Assembly: GCA_030549335.1 (NCBI GenBank)
Contig: CM060195.1
Location: 15,307,501 to 15,371,500, forward strand
Length of the DNA stretch: 64,000 nucleotides
Direction: 5' to 3'
Source: Pontederia crassipes
Taxonomy: Eukaryota > Streptophyta > Magnoliopsida > Commelinales > Pontederiaceae
The translations under genes were made by a program, and so were the position numbers. Every line of letters begins with the position of its first letter. Within the stretch, counting starts at the first letter, position 1. This document shows, one piece after another, positions 20,536-33,000 of this stretch. The notes beneath the pieces were generated by a model. It searched no databases, had not been told where the DNA came from, and saw only the letters and a list, made by a program, of their open reading frames with translations.

Positions 20536-21224
20536 TGATATGAACCAGGAAACGCATACATTGCAGCCGGCAATAGAAGATTGTTCTAGCAAAGTTGGAT
20601 GATCAAGATAATGGTTTGGATCTCAGGCATAAGGAAATTGAAGATAATCAAGAATGTTTGGAATTTATAATTGATCCGTTACAAGATCGAGTTAGATCAG
20701 ATCCAACTTCTCAACGGGTTATAAATTGGGCCGCATGAAGAGTCAGCATAACTTGGGCCAAATAAATCATGGTTTAACCATATTTATTTGGAATTTTCGG
20801 AATTAATTAAATATGGAATATGCTGATGAGGATTGTAACAGAAATTGAGTTTGTTATTTTGTTAAGTTAGTTAGGTTACTTGTGGGCTAAGTTAGGGTAT
20901 TTTCTTTCAGCCCAAATTCTGTTTCTAGGGCCTATAAATACTGTTACTCATTGTTATGTTAGACATCTTTGAATCTATAAACAATTTGGCTTAATTGCTT
21001 TTGCTGTGAGGGAACTCCTGCAACCCGTTCTTCGGGAACTTCCGCTGTTAATTACAAGGTTGGCTATCTTGTGGTTAAATCCATCTATTTATAATATCGA
21101 TTGCTTGGTTCATTGTAATCTTGAGGTTGATATTCCGCTGCCTTGAAAATTCGTTTGATCTCGTTTCTTTGGTTATCATATATTGTTCCGGTCACTCAAG
21201 GCATTGTTCTTGAGCATCGTATCA
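20536..21224 (+). repeat. 3' long terminal repeat
   Basis: 689 bp, identical in length and ends to the 5' LTR. Three differences by eye: A at 20721, G at 20866 and C at 21043, where the 5' LTR has G, A and A. The solo LTR shares the first and third states with this copy but not the second, so 20866 is probably private to this LTR. Confidence 0.97.
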
Positions 21225-21229
21225 ATCTA
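21225..21229 (+). repeat. Target-site duplication, right copy (ATCTA)
   Basis: Follows the TATCA end of the 3' LTR and matches 16001-16005. The satellite then continues as TCACCTC in the correct phase. Confidence 0.95.
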
Positions 21230-22408
21230 TCACCTCTTAGGGCACCCAAAGGTTGTAATAAGTATCTATAACTTATAGCTTTGAACCTTATTCTAAGACT
21301 CTAATCCCCAAGAGCGTTATCTTTGATTGTAACGGTTCAACTTCGGTTTGAAATAGAGTTAAAGTTCTAAAGATCTATCACCTCTTAGGACACCCAAAGG
21401 TTGTAATAAGTATCTATAACTTATAGCTTTGAACCTTACTCTAAGACTCTAATCCCCAAGAGCGTTATCTTTGATTGTAACGGTTCAACTTCGGTTTGAA
21501 ATAGAGTTAGAGTTCTAAAGATCTATCACCTCTTAGGGCACCCAAAGGTTGTAATAAGTATCTATAACTTATAGCTTTGAACCTTACTCTAAGACTCTAA
21601 TCCCCAAGAGCGTTATCTTTGATTGTAACGGTTCAACTTCGGTTTGAAATAGAGTTAAAGTTCTAAAGATCTATCACCTCTTAGGGCACCCAAAGGTTGT
21701 AATAAGTATCTATAACTTATCGATTTGAACCTTACTCTAAGACTCTAATCCCCAAGAGCGTTATCTTTGATTGTAACGGTTCAACTTCGGTTTGAAATAG
21801 AGTTAAAGTTCTAAAGATCAATCACCTCTTAGGGCACACAAAGGTTGTAATAAGTATCTATAACTTATAGCTTTGAACCTTACTCTAAGACTCTAATCCC
21901 CAAGAGCGTTATCTTTGATTGTAACGGTTCAACTTCGGTTTGAAATAGAGTTAAAGTTCTAAAGATCTATCACCTCTTAGGACACCCAAAGGTTGTAATA
22001 AGTATCTATAACTTATAGCTTTGAACCATACTCTAAGACTCTAATCCCCAAGAGCGTTATCTTTGATTGTAACGGTTCAACTTCGGTTTGAAATAGAGTT
22101 AGAGTTCTAAAGATCTATCACCTCTTAGGACACCCAAAGGTTGTAATAAGTATCTATAACTTATAGCTTTGAACCTTACTCTAAGACTCTAATCCCCAAG
22201 AGCGTTATCTTTGATTGTAACGGTTCAACTTCGGTTTGAAATAGAGTTAAAGTTCTAAAGATCAATCACCTCTTAGGGCACACAAAGGTTGTAATAAGTA
22301 TCTATAACTTATAGCTTTGAACCTTACTCTAAGACTCTAATCCCCAAGAGCGTTATCTTTGATTGTAACGGTTCAACTTTGGTTTGAAAAAGAGTTAGAG
22401 TTCTAAAG

Positions 22409-22413
22409 ATCTA
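22409..22413 (+). repeat. ATCTA flank before solo LTR
   Basis: Same pentamer in the same monomer position as at the full element; repeated at 23103-23107 after the solo LTR. Confidence 0.93.
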
Positions 22414-23102
22414 TGATATGAACCAGGAAACGCATACATTGCAGCCGGCAACAGAAGATTGTTCTAGCAAAGTTGGATGATCAAGATAATGGTTTGGATC
22501 TCAGGCATAAGGAAATTGAAGATAATCAAGAATGTTTGGAATTTATAATTGATCCGTTACAAGATCGAGTTAGATCAGATCCAACTTCTCAACGGGTTAT
22601 AAATTGGGCCGCATGAAGAGTCAGCATAACTTGGGCCAAATAAATCATGGTTTAACCATATTTATTTAGAATTTTCGGAATTAATTAAATATGGAATATG
22701 CTGATGAGGATTGTAACAGAAATTGAGTTTGTTATTTTGTTAAATTAGTTAGGTTACTTGTGGGCTAAGTTAGGGTATTTTCTTTCAGCCCAAATTCTGT
22801 TTCTAGGGCCTATAAATACTGTTACTCATTGTTATGTTAGACATCTTTGAATCTATAAACAATTTGGCTTAATTGCTTTTGCTGTGAGGGAACTCCTGCA
22901 ACCCGTTCTTCGGGAACTTCCGCTGTTAATTACAAGGTTGGCTATGTTGTGGTTAAATCCATCTATTTATAATATCGATTGCTTGGTTCATTGTAATCTT
23001 GAGGTTGATATTCCGCTGCCTTGAAAATTCGTTTGATCTCGTTTCTTTGGTTATCATATATTGTTCCGGTCACTCAAGGCATTGTTCTTGAGCATCGTAT
23101 CA
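22414..23102 (+). mobile_element. Solo LTR of the same retrotransposon family
   Basis: 689 bp, TGATATGAACC to CGTATCA, with no internal region attached. By eye it differs from the 3' LTR at four positions (22452, 22668, 22744, 22946) and from the 5' LTR at five. Three of these (22452 C, 22668 A, 22946 G) are private. Flanked by ATCTA on both sides. Solo LTRs arise by recombination between the two LTRs of one element, which deletes the interior. Here the flanking satellite shows that the lost element was probably a duplicate of the one at 16006 and not a separate insertion. Confidence 0.95.
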
Positions 23103-23107
23103 ATCTA
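23103..23107 (+). repeat. ATCTA flank after solo LTR
   Basis: Matches 22409-22413; satellite resumes in phase directly after it, starting with the same CCTTATTCTAAG variant monomer that follows the full element. Confidence 0.93.
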
Positions 23108-24699
23108 TCACCTCTTAGGGCACCCAAAGGTTGTAATAAGTATCTATAACTTATAGCTTTGAACCTTATTCTAAGACTCTAATCCCCAAGAGCGTTATCT
23201 TTGATTGTAACGGTTCAACTTCGGTTTGAAATAGAGTTAAAGTTCTAAAGATCTATCACCTCTTAGGACACCCAAAGGTTGTAATAAGTATCTATAACTT
23301 ATAGCTTTGAACCTTACTCTAAGACTCTAATCCCCAAGAGCGTTATCTTTGATTGTAACGGTTCAACTTCGGTTTGAAATAGAGTTAGAGTTCTAAAGAT
23401 CTATCACCTCTTAGGGCACCCAAAGGTTGTAATAAGTATCTATAACTTATAGCTTTGAACCTTACTCTAAGACTCTAATCCCCAAGAGCGTTATCTTTGA
23501 TTGTAACGGTTCAACTTCGGTTTGAAATAGAGTTAAAGTTCTAAAGATCTATCACCTCTTAGGGCACCCAAAGGTTGTAATAAGTATCTATAACTTATCG
23601 ATTTGAACCTTACTCTAAGATTCTAATCCCCAAGAGCGTTATCTTTGATTGTAACGGTTCAACTTCGGTTTGAAATAGAGTTAAAGTTCTAAAGATCAAT
23701 CACCTCTTAGGGCACACAAAGGTTGTAATAAGTATCTATAACTTATAGCTTTGAACCTTACTCTAAGACTCTAATCCCAAAGAGCGTTATCTTTGATTGT
23801 AACGGTTCAACTTCGGTTTGAAATAGAGTTAAAGTTCTAAAGATCTATCACCTCTTAGGACACCCAAAGGTTGTAATAAGTATCTATAACTTATAGCTTT
23901 GAACCATACTCTAAGACTCTAATCCCCAAGAGCGTTATCTTTGATTGTAACGGTTCAACTTCGGTTTGAAATAGAGTTAGAGTTCTAAAGATCTATCACC
24001 TCTTAGGGCACCCAAAGGTTGTAATAAGTATCTATAACTTATAGCTTTGAACCTTACTCTAAGACTCTAATCCCCAAGAGCGTTATCTTTGATTGTAACG
24101 GTTCAACTTCGGTTTGAAATAGAGTTAGAGTTCTAAAGATCTATCACCTCTTAGGGCACCCAAAGGTTGTAATAAGTATCTATAACTTATAGCTTTGAAC
24201 CTTACTCTAAGACTCTAATCCCCAAGAGCGTTATCTTTGATTATAACGGTTCAACTTCGGTTTGAAATAGAGTTAAAGTTCTAAAGATCTATCACCTCTT
24301 CGGGCACCCAAAGGTTGTAATAAGTATCTATAACTTATCGCTTTCAACCTTACTCTAAGACTCTAATCCCCAAGAGCGTTATCTTTGATTGTAACTGTTC
24401 AACTTCGGTTTGAAATAGAGTTAAAGTTCTAAAGATCTATCACCTCTTAGGGCACCCAAAGGTTGTAATAAGTATCTATAACTTATAGCTTTGAACCTTA
24501 CTCTAAGACTCTAATCCCCAAGAGCGTTATCTTTGATTGTAACGGTTCAACTTCGGTTTGAAATAGAGTTAAAGTTCTAAAGATCTATCACCTCTTATGG
24601 CACCCAAAGGTTGTAATAAGTATCTATAACTTATAGCTTTGAACCTTACTCTAAGACTCTAATCCCCAAGAGCGTTATCTTTGATTGTAACGGTTCAAC

Positions 24700-27600
24700 T
24701 TCGGTTTGAAATAGAGTTAAAGTTCTAAAGATCTATCACCTCTTAGGGCACCCAAAGGTTGTAATAAGTATCTATAACTTATCGCTTTCAACCTTACTCT
24801 AAGACTCTAATCCCCAAGAGCGTTATCTTTGATTGTAACGGTTCAACTTCGGTTTGAAATAGAGTTAAAGTTCTAAAGATCTATCACCTCTTAGGGCACC
24901 CAAAGGTTGTAATAAGTATCTATAACTTATAGCTTTGAACCTTACTCTAAGACTCTAATCCCCAAGAGCGTTATCTTTGATTGTAACGGTTCAACTTCGG
25001 TTTGAAATAGAGTTAAAGTTCTAAAGATCTATCACCTCTTATGGCACCCAAAGGTTGTAATAAGTATCTATAACTTATAGCTTTGAACCTTACTCTAAGA
25101 CTCTAATCCCCAAGAGCGTTATCTTTGATTGTAACGGTTCAACTTCGGTTTGAAATAGAGTTAGAGTTCTAAAGATCTATCACCTCTTAGGGCACCCAAA
25201 GGTTGTAATAAGTATCTATAACTTATAGCTTTGAACCTTACTCTAAGACTCTAATCCCCAAGAGCGTTATCTTTGATTGTAACGGTTCAACTTCGGTTTG
25301 AAATAGAGTTAAAGTTCTAAAGATCTATCACCTCTTAGGGCACCCAAAGGTTGTAATAAGTATCTATAACTTATCGATTTGAACCTTACTCTAAGACTCT
25401 AATCCCCAAGAGCGTTATCTTTGATTGTAACGGTTCAACTTCGGTTTGAAATAGAGTTAAAGTTCTAAAGATCAATCACCTCTTAGGGCACACAAAGGTT
25501 GTAATAAGTATCTATAACTTATAGCTTTGAACCTTACTCTAAGACTCTAATCCCCAAGAGCGTTATCTTTGATTGTAACGGTTCAACTTCGGTTTGAAAT
25601 AGAGTTAAAGTTCTAAAGATCTATCACCTCTTAGGACACCCAAAGGTTGTAATAAGTATCTATAACTTATAGCTTTGAACCATACTCTAAGACTCTAATC
25701 CCCAAGAGCGTTATCTTTGATTGTAACGGTTCAACTTCGGTTTGAAATAGAGTTAGAGTTCTAAAGATCTATCACCTCTTAGGGCATCCAAAGGTTGTAA
25801 TAAGTATCTATAACTTATAGCTTTGAACCTTACTCTAAGACTCTAATCCCCAAGAGCGTTATCTTTGATTGTAACGGTTCAACTTCGTTTTGAAATAGAG
25901 TTAGAGTTCTAAAGATCTATCACCTCTTAGGGCACCCAAAGGTTGTAATAAGTATCTATAACTTATAGCTTTGAACCTTACTCTAAGACTCTAATCCCCA
26001 AGAGCGTTATCTTAGATTATAACGGTTCAACTTCGGTTTGAAATAGAGTTAAAGTTCTAAAGATCTATCACCTCTTAGGGCACCCAAAGGTTGTAATAAG
26101 TATCTATAACTATCGCTTTCAACCTTACTCTAAGACTCTAATCCCCAAGAGCGTTATCTTTGATTGTAACGGTTCAACTTCGGTTTGAAATAGAGTTAGA
26201 GTTCTAAAGATCTATCACCTCTTAGGGCACCCAAAGGTTGTAATAAGTATCTATAACTTATAGCTTTGAAGCTTACTCTAAGACTCTAATCCCCAAGAGC
26301 GTTATCTTTGATTGTAACGGTTCAACTTCGTTTTGAAATAGAGTTAAAGTTCTAAAGATCTATCACCTCTTATGGCACCCAAAGGTTGTAATAAGTATCT
26401 ATAACTTGTAGCTTTGAACCTTACTCTAAGACTCTAATCCCCAAGAGCGTTATCTTTGATTGTAACAGTTCAACTTCGATTTGAAATAGAGTTAGAGTTC
26501 TAAAGATCTATCACCTCTTATGGCACCCAAAGGTTGTAATAAGTATCTATAACTTATAGCTTTGAACCTTACTCTAAGACTCTAATCCCCAACAGCGTTA
26601 TCTTTGATTGTAACGGTTCAACTTCGGTTTGAAATAGAGTTAAAGTTCTAAAGATCAATCACCTCTTAGGGCACCCAAATGTTGTAATAATTATCTATAA
26701 CTTATAGCTTTGAACCTTACTCTAAGACACTAATCCCCAAGAGCGTTATCTTTGATTGTAACGGTTCAACTTCGGTTTGAAATAGAGTTAAAGTTCTAAA
26801 GATCTATCACCTCTTAGGACACCCAAAGGTTGTAATAAGTATCTATAACTTATAGCTTTGAACCTTACTCTAAGACTCTAATCCCCAAGAGCGTTATCTT
26901 TGATTGTAACGGTTCAACTTCGGTTTGAAATAGAGTTAGAGTTCTAAAGATCTATCACCACTTAGGGCACCCAAAGGTTGTAATAAGTATCTATAACTTT
27001 TAGCTTTGAACCTTACTCTAAGACTCTAATCCCCAAGAGCGTTATCTTTGATTGTAACGGTTCAACTTCGGTTTGAAATAGAGTTAGAGTTCTAAAGATC
27101 TATCACCTCTTAGAACACCCAAGGGTTGTAATAAGTATCTATAACTTATAGCTTTGAACCTTACTCTAAGACTCTAATCCCCAAGAGCGTTATCTTTGAT
27201 TGTAACGGTTCAACTTCGGTTTGAAATAGAGTTAGAGTTCTAAAGATCTATCACCTCTTAGGGCACCCAAAGGTTGTAATAAGTATCTATAACTTATAGC
27301 TTTGAACCTTACTCTAAGACTCTAATCCCCAAGAGCGTTATCTTTGATTGTAACGGTTCAACTTCGGTTTGAAATAGAGTTAAAGTTCTAAAGATCTATC
27401 ACCTCTTAGGGCACCCAAAGGTTGTAATAAGTATCTATAACTTATCGCTTTCAACCTTACTCTAAGACTCTAATCCCCAAGAGCGTTATCTTTGATTGTA
27501 ACGGTTCAACTTCGGTTTGAAATAGAGTTAAAGTTCTAAAGATCTATCACCTCTTAGGGCACCCAAAGGTTGTAATAAGTATCTATAACTTATAGCTTTG

Positions 27601-30030
27601 AACCTTACTCTAAGACTCTAATCCCCAAGAGCGTTATCTTTGATTGTAACGGTTCAACTTCGGTTTGAAATAGAGTTAAAGTTCTAAAGATCTATCACCT
27701 CTTATGGCACCCAAAGGTTGTAATAAGTATCTATAACTTATAGCTTTGAACCTTACTCTAAGACTCTAATCCCCAAGAGCGTTATCTTTGATTGTAACGG
27801 TTCAACTTCGGTTTGAAATAGAGTTAGAGTTCTAAAGATCTATCACCTCTTAGGGCACCCAAAGGTTGTAATAAGTATCTATAACTTATAGCTTTGAACC
27901 TTACTCTAAGACTCTAATCCCCAAGAGCGTTATCTTTGATTGTAACGGTTCAACTTCGGTTTGAAATAGAGTTAAAGTTCTAAAGATCTATCACCTCTTA
28001 GGGCACCCAAAGGTTGTAATAAGTATCTATAACTTATCGATTTGAACCTTACTCTAAGACTCTAATCCCCAAGAGCGTTATCTTTGATTGTAACGGTTCA
28101 ACTTCGGTTTGAAATAGAGTTAAAGTTCTAAAGATCAATCACCTCTTAGGGCACACAAAGGTTGTAATAAGTATCTATAACTTATAGCTTTGAACCTTAC
28201 TCTAAGACTCTAATCCCCAAGAGCGTTATCTTTGATTGTAACGGTTCAACTTCGGTTTGAAATAGAGTTAAAGTTCTAAAGATCTATCACCTCTTAGGAC
28301 ACCCAAAGGTTGTAATAAGTATCTATAACTTATAGCTTTGAACCATACTCTAAGACTCTAATCCCCAAGAGCGTTATCTTTGATTGTAACGGTTCAACTT
28401 CGGTTTGAAATAGAGTTAGAGTTCTAAAGATCTATCACCTCTTAGGGCATCCAAAGGTTGTAATAAGTATCTATAACTTATAGCTTTGAACCTTACTCTA
28501 AGACTCTAATCCCCAAGAGCGTTATCTTTGATTGTAACGGTTCAACTTCGTTTTGAAATAGAGTTAGAGTTCTAAAGATCTATCACCTCTTAGGGCACCC
28601 AAAGGTTGTAATAAGTATCTATAACTTATAGCTTTGAACCTTACTCTAAGACTCTAATCCCCAAGAGCGTTATCTTAGATTATAACGGTTCAACTTCGGT
28701 TTGAAATAGAGTTAAAGTTCTAAAGATCTATCACCTCTTAGGGCACCCAAAGGTTGTAATAAGTATCTATAACTATCGCTTTCAACCTTACTCTAAGACT
28801 CTAATCCCCAAGAGCGTTATCTTTGATTGTAACGGTTCAACTTCGGTTTGAAATAGAGTTAGAGTTCTAAAGATCTATCACCTCTTAGGGCACCCAAAGG
28901 TTGTAATAAGTATCTATAACTTATAGCTTTGAAGCTTACTCTAAGACTCTAATCCCCAAGAGCGTTATCTTTGATTGTAACGGTTCAACTTCGTTTTGAA
29001 ATAGAGTTAAAGTTCTAAAGATCTATCACCTCTTATGGCACCCAAAGGTTGTAATAAGTATCTATAACTTGTAGCTTTGAACCTTACTCTAAGACTCTAA
29101 TCCCCAAGAGCGTTATCTTTGATTGTAACAGTTCAACTTCGATTTGAAATAGAGTTAGAGTTCTAAAGATCTATCACCTCTTATGGCACCCAAAGGTTGT
29201 AATAAGTATCTATAACTTATAGCTTTGAACCTTACTCTAAGACTCTAATCCCCAACAGCGTTATCTTTGATTGTAACGGTTCAACTTCGGTTTGAAATAG
29301 AGTTAAAGTTCTAAAGATCAATCACCTCTTAGGGCACCCAAATGTTGTAATAATTATCTATAACTTATAGCTTTGAACCTTACTCTAAGACACTAATCCC
29401 CAAGAGCGTTATCTTTGATTGTAACGGTTCAACTTCGGTTTGAAATAGAGTTAAAGTTCTAAAGATCTATCACCTCTTAGGACACCCAAAGGTTGTAATA
29501 AGTATCTATAACTTATAGCTTTGAACCTTACTCTAAGACTCTAATCCCCAAGAGCGTTATCTTTGATTGTAACGGTTCAACTTCGGTTTGAAATAGAGTT
29601 AGAGTTCTAAAGATCTATCACCACTTAGGGCACCCAAAGGTTGTAATAAGTATCTATAACTTTTAGCTTTGAACCTTACTCTAAGACTCTAATCCCCAAG
29701 AGCGTTATCTTTGATTGTAACGGTTCAACTTCGGTTTGAAATAGAGTTAGAGTTCTAAAGATCTATCACCTCTTAGAACACCCAAGGGTTGTAATAAGTA
29801 TCTATAACTTATAGCTTTGAACCTTACTCTAAGACTCTAATCCCCAAGAGCGTTATCTTTGATTGTAACGGTTCAACTTCGGTTTGAAATAGAGTTAGAG
29901 TTCTAAAGATCTATCACCTCTTAGGGCACCCAAAGGTTGTAATAAGTATCTATAACTTATAGCTTTGAACCTTACTCTAAGACTCTAATCCCCAAGAGCG
30001 TTATCTTTGATTGTAACGGTTCAACATCGG
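24700..30030 (+). repeat. 18-monomer tandem duplication (2,663 bp)
   Basis: Two adjacent copies, about 24.70-27.36 kb and 27.36-30.03 kb. Paired private variants all lie 2,663 bp apart: TATCGCTTTC (24781/27444), TATGGCACCC (25041/27704), TATCGATTTG (25371/28034), AGGGCATCC (25781/28444), GAAGCTTACTC (26271/28934) and CCCCAACAGCG (26591/29254). Eighteen monomers would be 2,664 bp; the shortfall is the shared single-base loss in CTATAACTATCGC. Left and right limits were placed where paired variants stop matching. Confidence 0.88.
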
Positions 30031-33000
30031 TTTGAAATAGAGTTAGAGTTCTAAAGATCTATCACCTCTTAGGGCACCCAAAGGTTGTAATAAGTATCTA
30101 TAACTTATAGCTTTGAACCTTACTCTAAGACTCAAATCCCCAAGAGCGTTATCTTTGATTGTAACGGTTCAACTTCGGTTTGAAATAGAGTTAAAGTTCT
30201 AAAGATCAATCACCTCTTAGGGCACCCAAATGTTGTAATAATTATCTATAACTTATAGCTTTGAACCTTACTCTAAGACACTAATCCCCAAGAGCGTTAT
30301 CTTTGATTGTAACGGTTCAACTTCGGATTGCAATAGAGTTAGATTTCTAAAGATCTATCACCTCTTATGGCACCCAAAGGTTGTAATAAGTATCTATAAC
30401 TTATAGCTTTGAACCTTACTCTAAGACTCTAATCCCCAAGAGCGTTATCTTTGATTGTAACGGTTCAACTTCGGTTTGAAATAGAGTTAAAGTTCTGAAG
30501 ATCTATCACCTCTTAGGACACCCAAAGGTTGTAATAAGTATCTATAACTTATAGCTTTGAACCTTACTCTAAGACTCTAATCCCCAAGAGCGTTATCTTT
30601 GATTGTAACGGTTCAAGTTCGGTTTGAAATAGAGTTAAAGTTCTAAAGATCAATCACCTCTTAGGACACCCAAAGGTTGTAATAAGTGTCTATAACTTAT
30701 AGCTTTGAACCTTACTCTAAGACTCTAATCCCCAAGAGCGTTATCTTTGATTGTAACGGTTCAACTTCGGTTTGAAATAGAGTTAAAGTTCTAAAGATCT
30801 ATCACCTCTTAGGACACCCAAAGGTTGTAATAAGTATCTATAACTTATAGCTTTGAACCTTACTCTAAGACTCTAATCCCCAAGAGCGTTATCTTTGATT
30901 GTAACGGTTCAACTTCGGTTTGAAATAGAGTTAGATTTCTAAAGATCTATCACCTCTTAAGGCACCCAAAGGTTGTAATAAGTATCTATAACTTATAGCT
31001 TTGAACCTTACACTAAGACTCTAATCCCCAAGAGCGTTATCTTTGATTGTAACGGTTCAACTTCGGTTTGAAATAGAGTTAAAGTTCAAAAGATCTATCA
31101 CCTCTTAGGACACCCAAAGGTTGTAATAAGTATCTATAACTTATAACTTTGACCCTAATTCTAAGACTCTAATCCCCAAGAGCGTTATCTTTGATTGTAA
31201 CGGTTCAACTTCGGTTTGAAATAGAGTTAAAGTTCTAAAGATCTATCACCTCTTAGGACACCCAAAGGTTGTAATAAGTATCTATAACTTATAGCTTTGA
31301 ACCTTACTCTAAGACTCTAATCCCCAAGAGCGTTATCTTTGATTGTAACGGTTCAACTTCGGTTTGAAATAGAGTTAAAGTTCTAAAGATCAATCACCTC
31401 TTAGGGCACACAAAGGTTGTAATAAGTATCTATAACTTATAGCTTTGAACCTTACTCTAAGACTCTAATCCCCAAGAGCGTTATCTTTGATTGTAACGGT
31501 TCAACTTCGGTTTGAAATAGAGTTAAAGTTCTAAAGATCTATCACCTCTTAGGGCACCCAAAGGTTGTAATAAGTATCTATAACTTATCGCTTTCAACCT
31601 TACTCTAAGACTCTAATCCCCAAGAGCGTTATCTTTGATTGTAACGGTTCAACTTCGGTTTGAAATAGAGTTAAAGTTCTAAAGATCTATCACCTCTTAG
31701 GGCACCCAAAGGTTGTAATAAGTATCTATAACTTATAGCTTTGAACCTTACTCTAAGACTCTAATCCCCAAGAGCGTTATCTTTGATTGTAACGGTTCAA
31801 CTTCGGTTTGAAATAGAGTTAAAGTTCAAAAGATCTATCACCTCTTAGGACACCCAAAGGTTGTAATAAGTATCTATAACTTATAACTTTGACCCTAATT
31901 CTAAGATTCTAATCCCCAAGAGCGTTATCTTTGATTGTAACGGTTCAACTTCGGTTTGAAATAGAGTTAAAGTTCTAAAGATCTATCACCTCTTAGGACA
32001 CCCAAAGGTTGTAATAAGTATCTATAACTTATAGCTTTGAACCTTACTCTAAGACTCTAATCCCCAAGAGCGTTATCTTTGATTGTAACAGTTCAACTTC
32101 GGTTTGAAATAGAGTTAGAGTTTGTATAGATCTATCACCTCTTAGGGCACCCAAAGGTTGTAATAAGTATCTATAACTTATAGCTTTGAACCTTACTCTA
32201 AGACTCCAATCCCCAAGAGCGTTATCTTTGATTGTAACGGTTCAACTTCGGTTTGAAATAGAGTTAAAGTTCTAAAGATCTATCACCTCTTAGGGCACCC
32301 AAAGGTTGTAATAAGTATCTATAACTTATAGGTTTGAACCTTACTCTAAGACTCCAATCCCCAAGAGCGTTATCTTTGATTGTAACGGTTCAACTTCGGT
32401 TTGAAATAGAGTTAAAGTTCTAAAGATCTATCACCACTTAGGGCACCCAAAGGTTGTAATAAGTATATATAACTTATCGCTTTGAACCTTACTCTAAGAC
32501 TCTAATCCCCAAGAGCGTTATCTTAGATTGTAACGGTTCAACTTCGGTTTGAAATAGAGTTAAAGTTCTAAAGATCTATCACCTCTTAGGGCACCCAAAG
32601 GTTGTAATAAGTATCTATAACTTATAGCTTTGAACCTTACTCTAAGACTCTAATCCCCAAGAGCGTTATCTTTGATTGTAACGGTTCAACTTCGGTTTGA
32701 AATAGAGTTAAAGTTCTAAAGATCTATCACCTCTTATGGCACCCAAAGGTTGTAATAAGTATCTATAACTTATAGCTTTGAACCTTACTCTAAGACTCTA
32801 ATCCCCAAGAGCGTTATCTTTGATTGTAACGGTTCAACTTCGGTTTGAAATAGAGTTAGAGTTCTAAAGATCTATCACCTCTTATGGCACCCAAAGGTTG
32901 TAATAAGTATCTATAACTTATAGCTTTGAACCTTACTCTAAGACTCTAATCCCCAACAGCGTTATCTTTGATTGTAACGGTTCAACTTCGGTTTGAAATA

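Larger units (their letters stand above)
16006..21224 (+). mobile_element. Non-autonomous Ty3/gypsy-like LTR retrotransposon
   Basis: A 5,219-bp element inserted in the satellite. Order: 5' LTR, 2-bp spacer, tRNA-iMet primer-binding site, long A/purine-rich leader, a Gag-protease frame with one internal stop, a large orphan frame, a polypurine tract and the 3' LTR, flanked by ATCTA on both sides. LTR ends are the inverted pentamers TGATA/TATCA. The protease section resembles plant Ty3/gypsy polyproteins (family knowledge). No complete reverse transcriptase, RNase H or integrase is visible, and the internal region of 3,841 bp is too short for a full gag-pol plus this leader. I infer that it moved with enzymes supplied by an autonomous relative. 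Clade (chromovirus or other) cannot be settled from this copy. Confidence 0.93.
21225..22413 (+). repeat. Satellite segment between element and solo LTR
   Basis: 1,189 bp, which is exactly eight 148-bp monomers plus the 5-bp target copy. The first has the rare CCTTATTCTAAG variant, the fourth TATCGATTTG, the fifth GATCAATC plus GGGCACACAAAG, and the sixth CCATACTC. Monomers one to six recur in this order right after the solo LTR, so the segment belongs to a duplication unit. The eighth monomer (GATCAATC, GGGCACACAAAG) matches the one just before the full element. Confidence 0.93.

Noticed and set aside
16006-21224. Assignment to a named clade such as CRM, Tekay or Athila
   Set aside because: No RT, integrase or chromodomain to classify by; the tRNA-iMet primer site is shared by several lineages.
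22414-23102. Solo LTR as evidence of repeated insertion at a preferred site
   Set aside because: Shared flanking monomer variants on both sides point to duplication of one insertion event.
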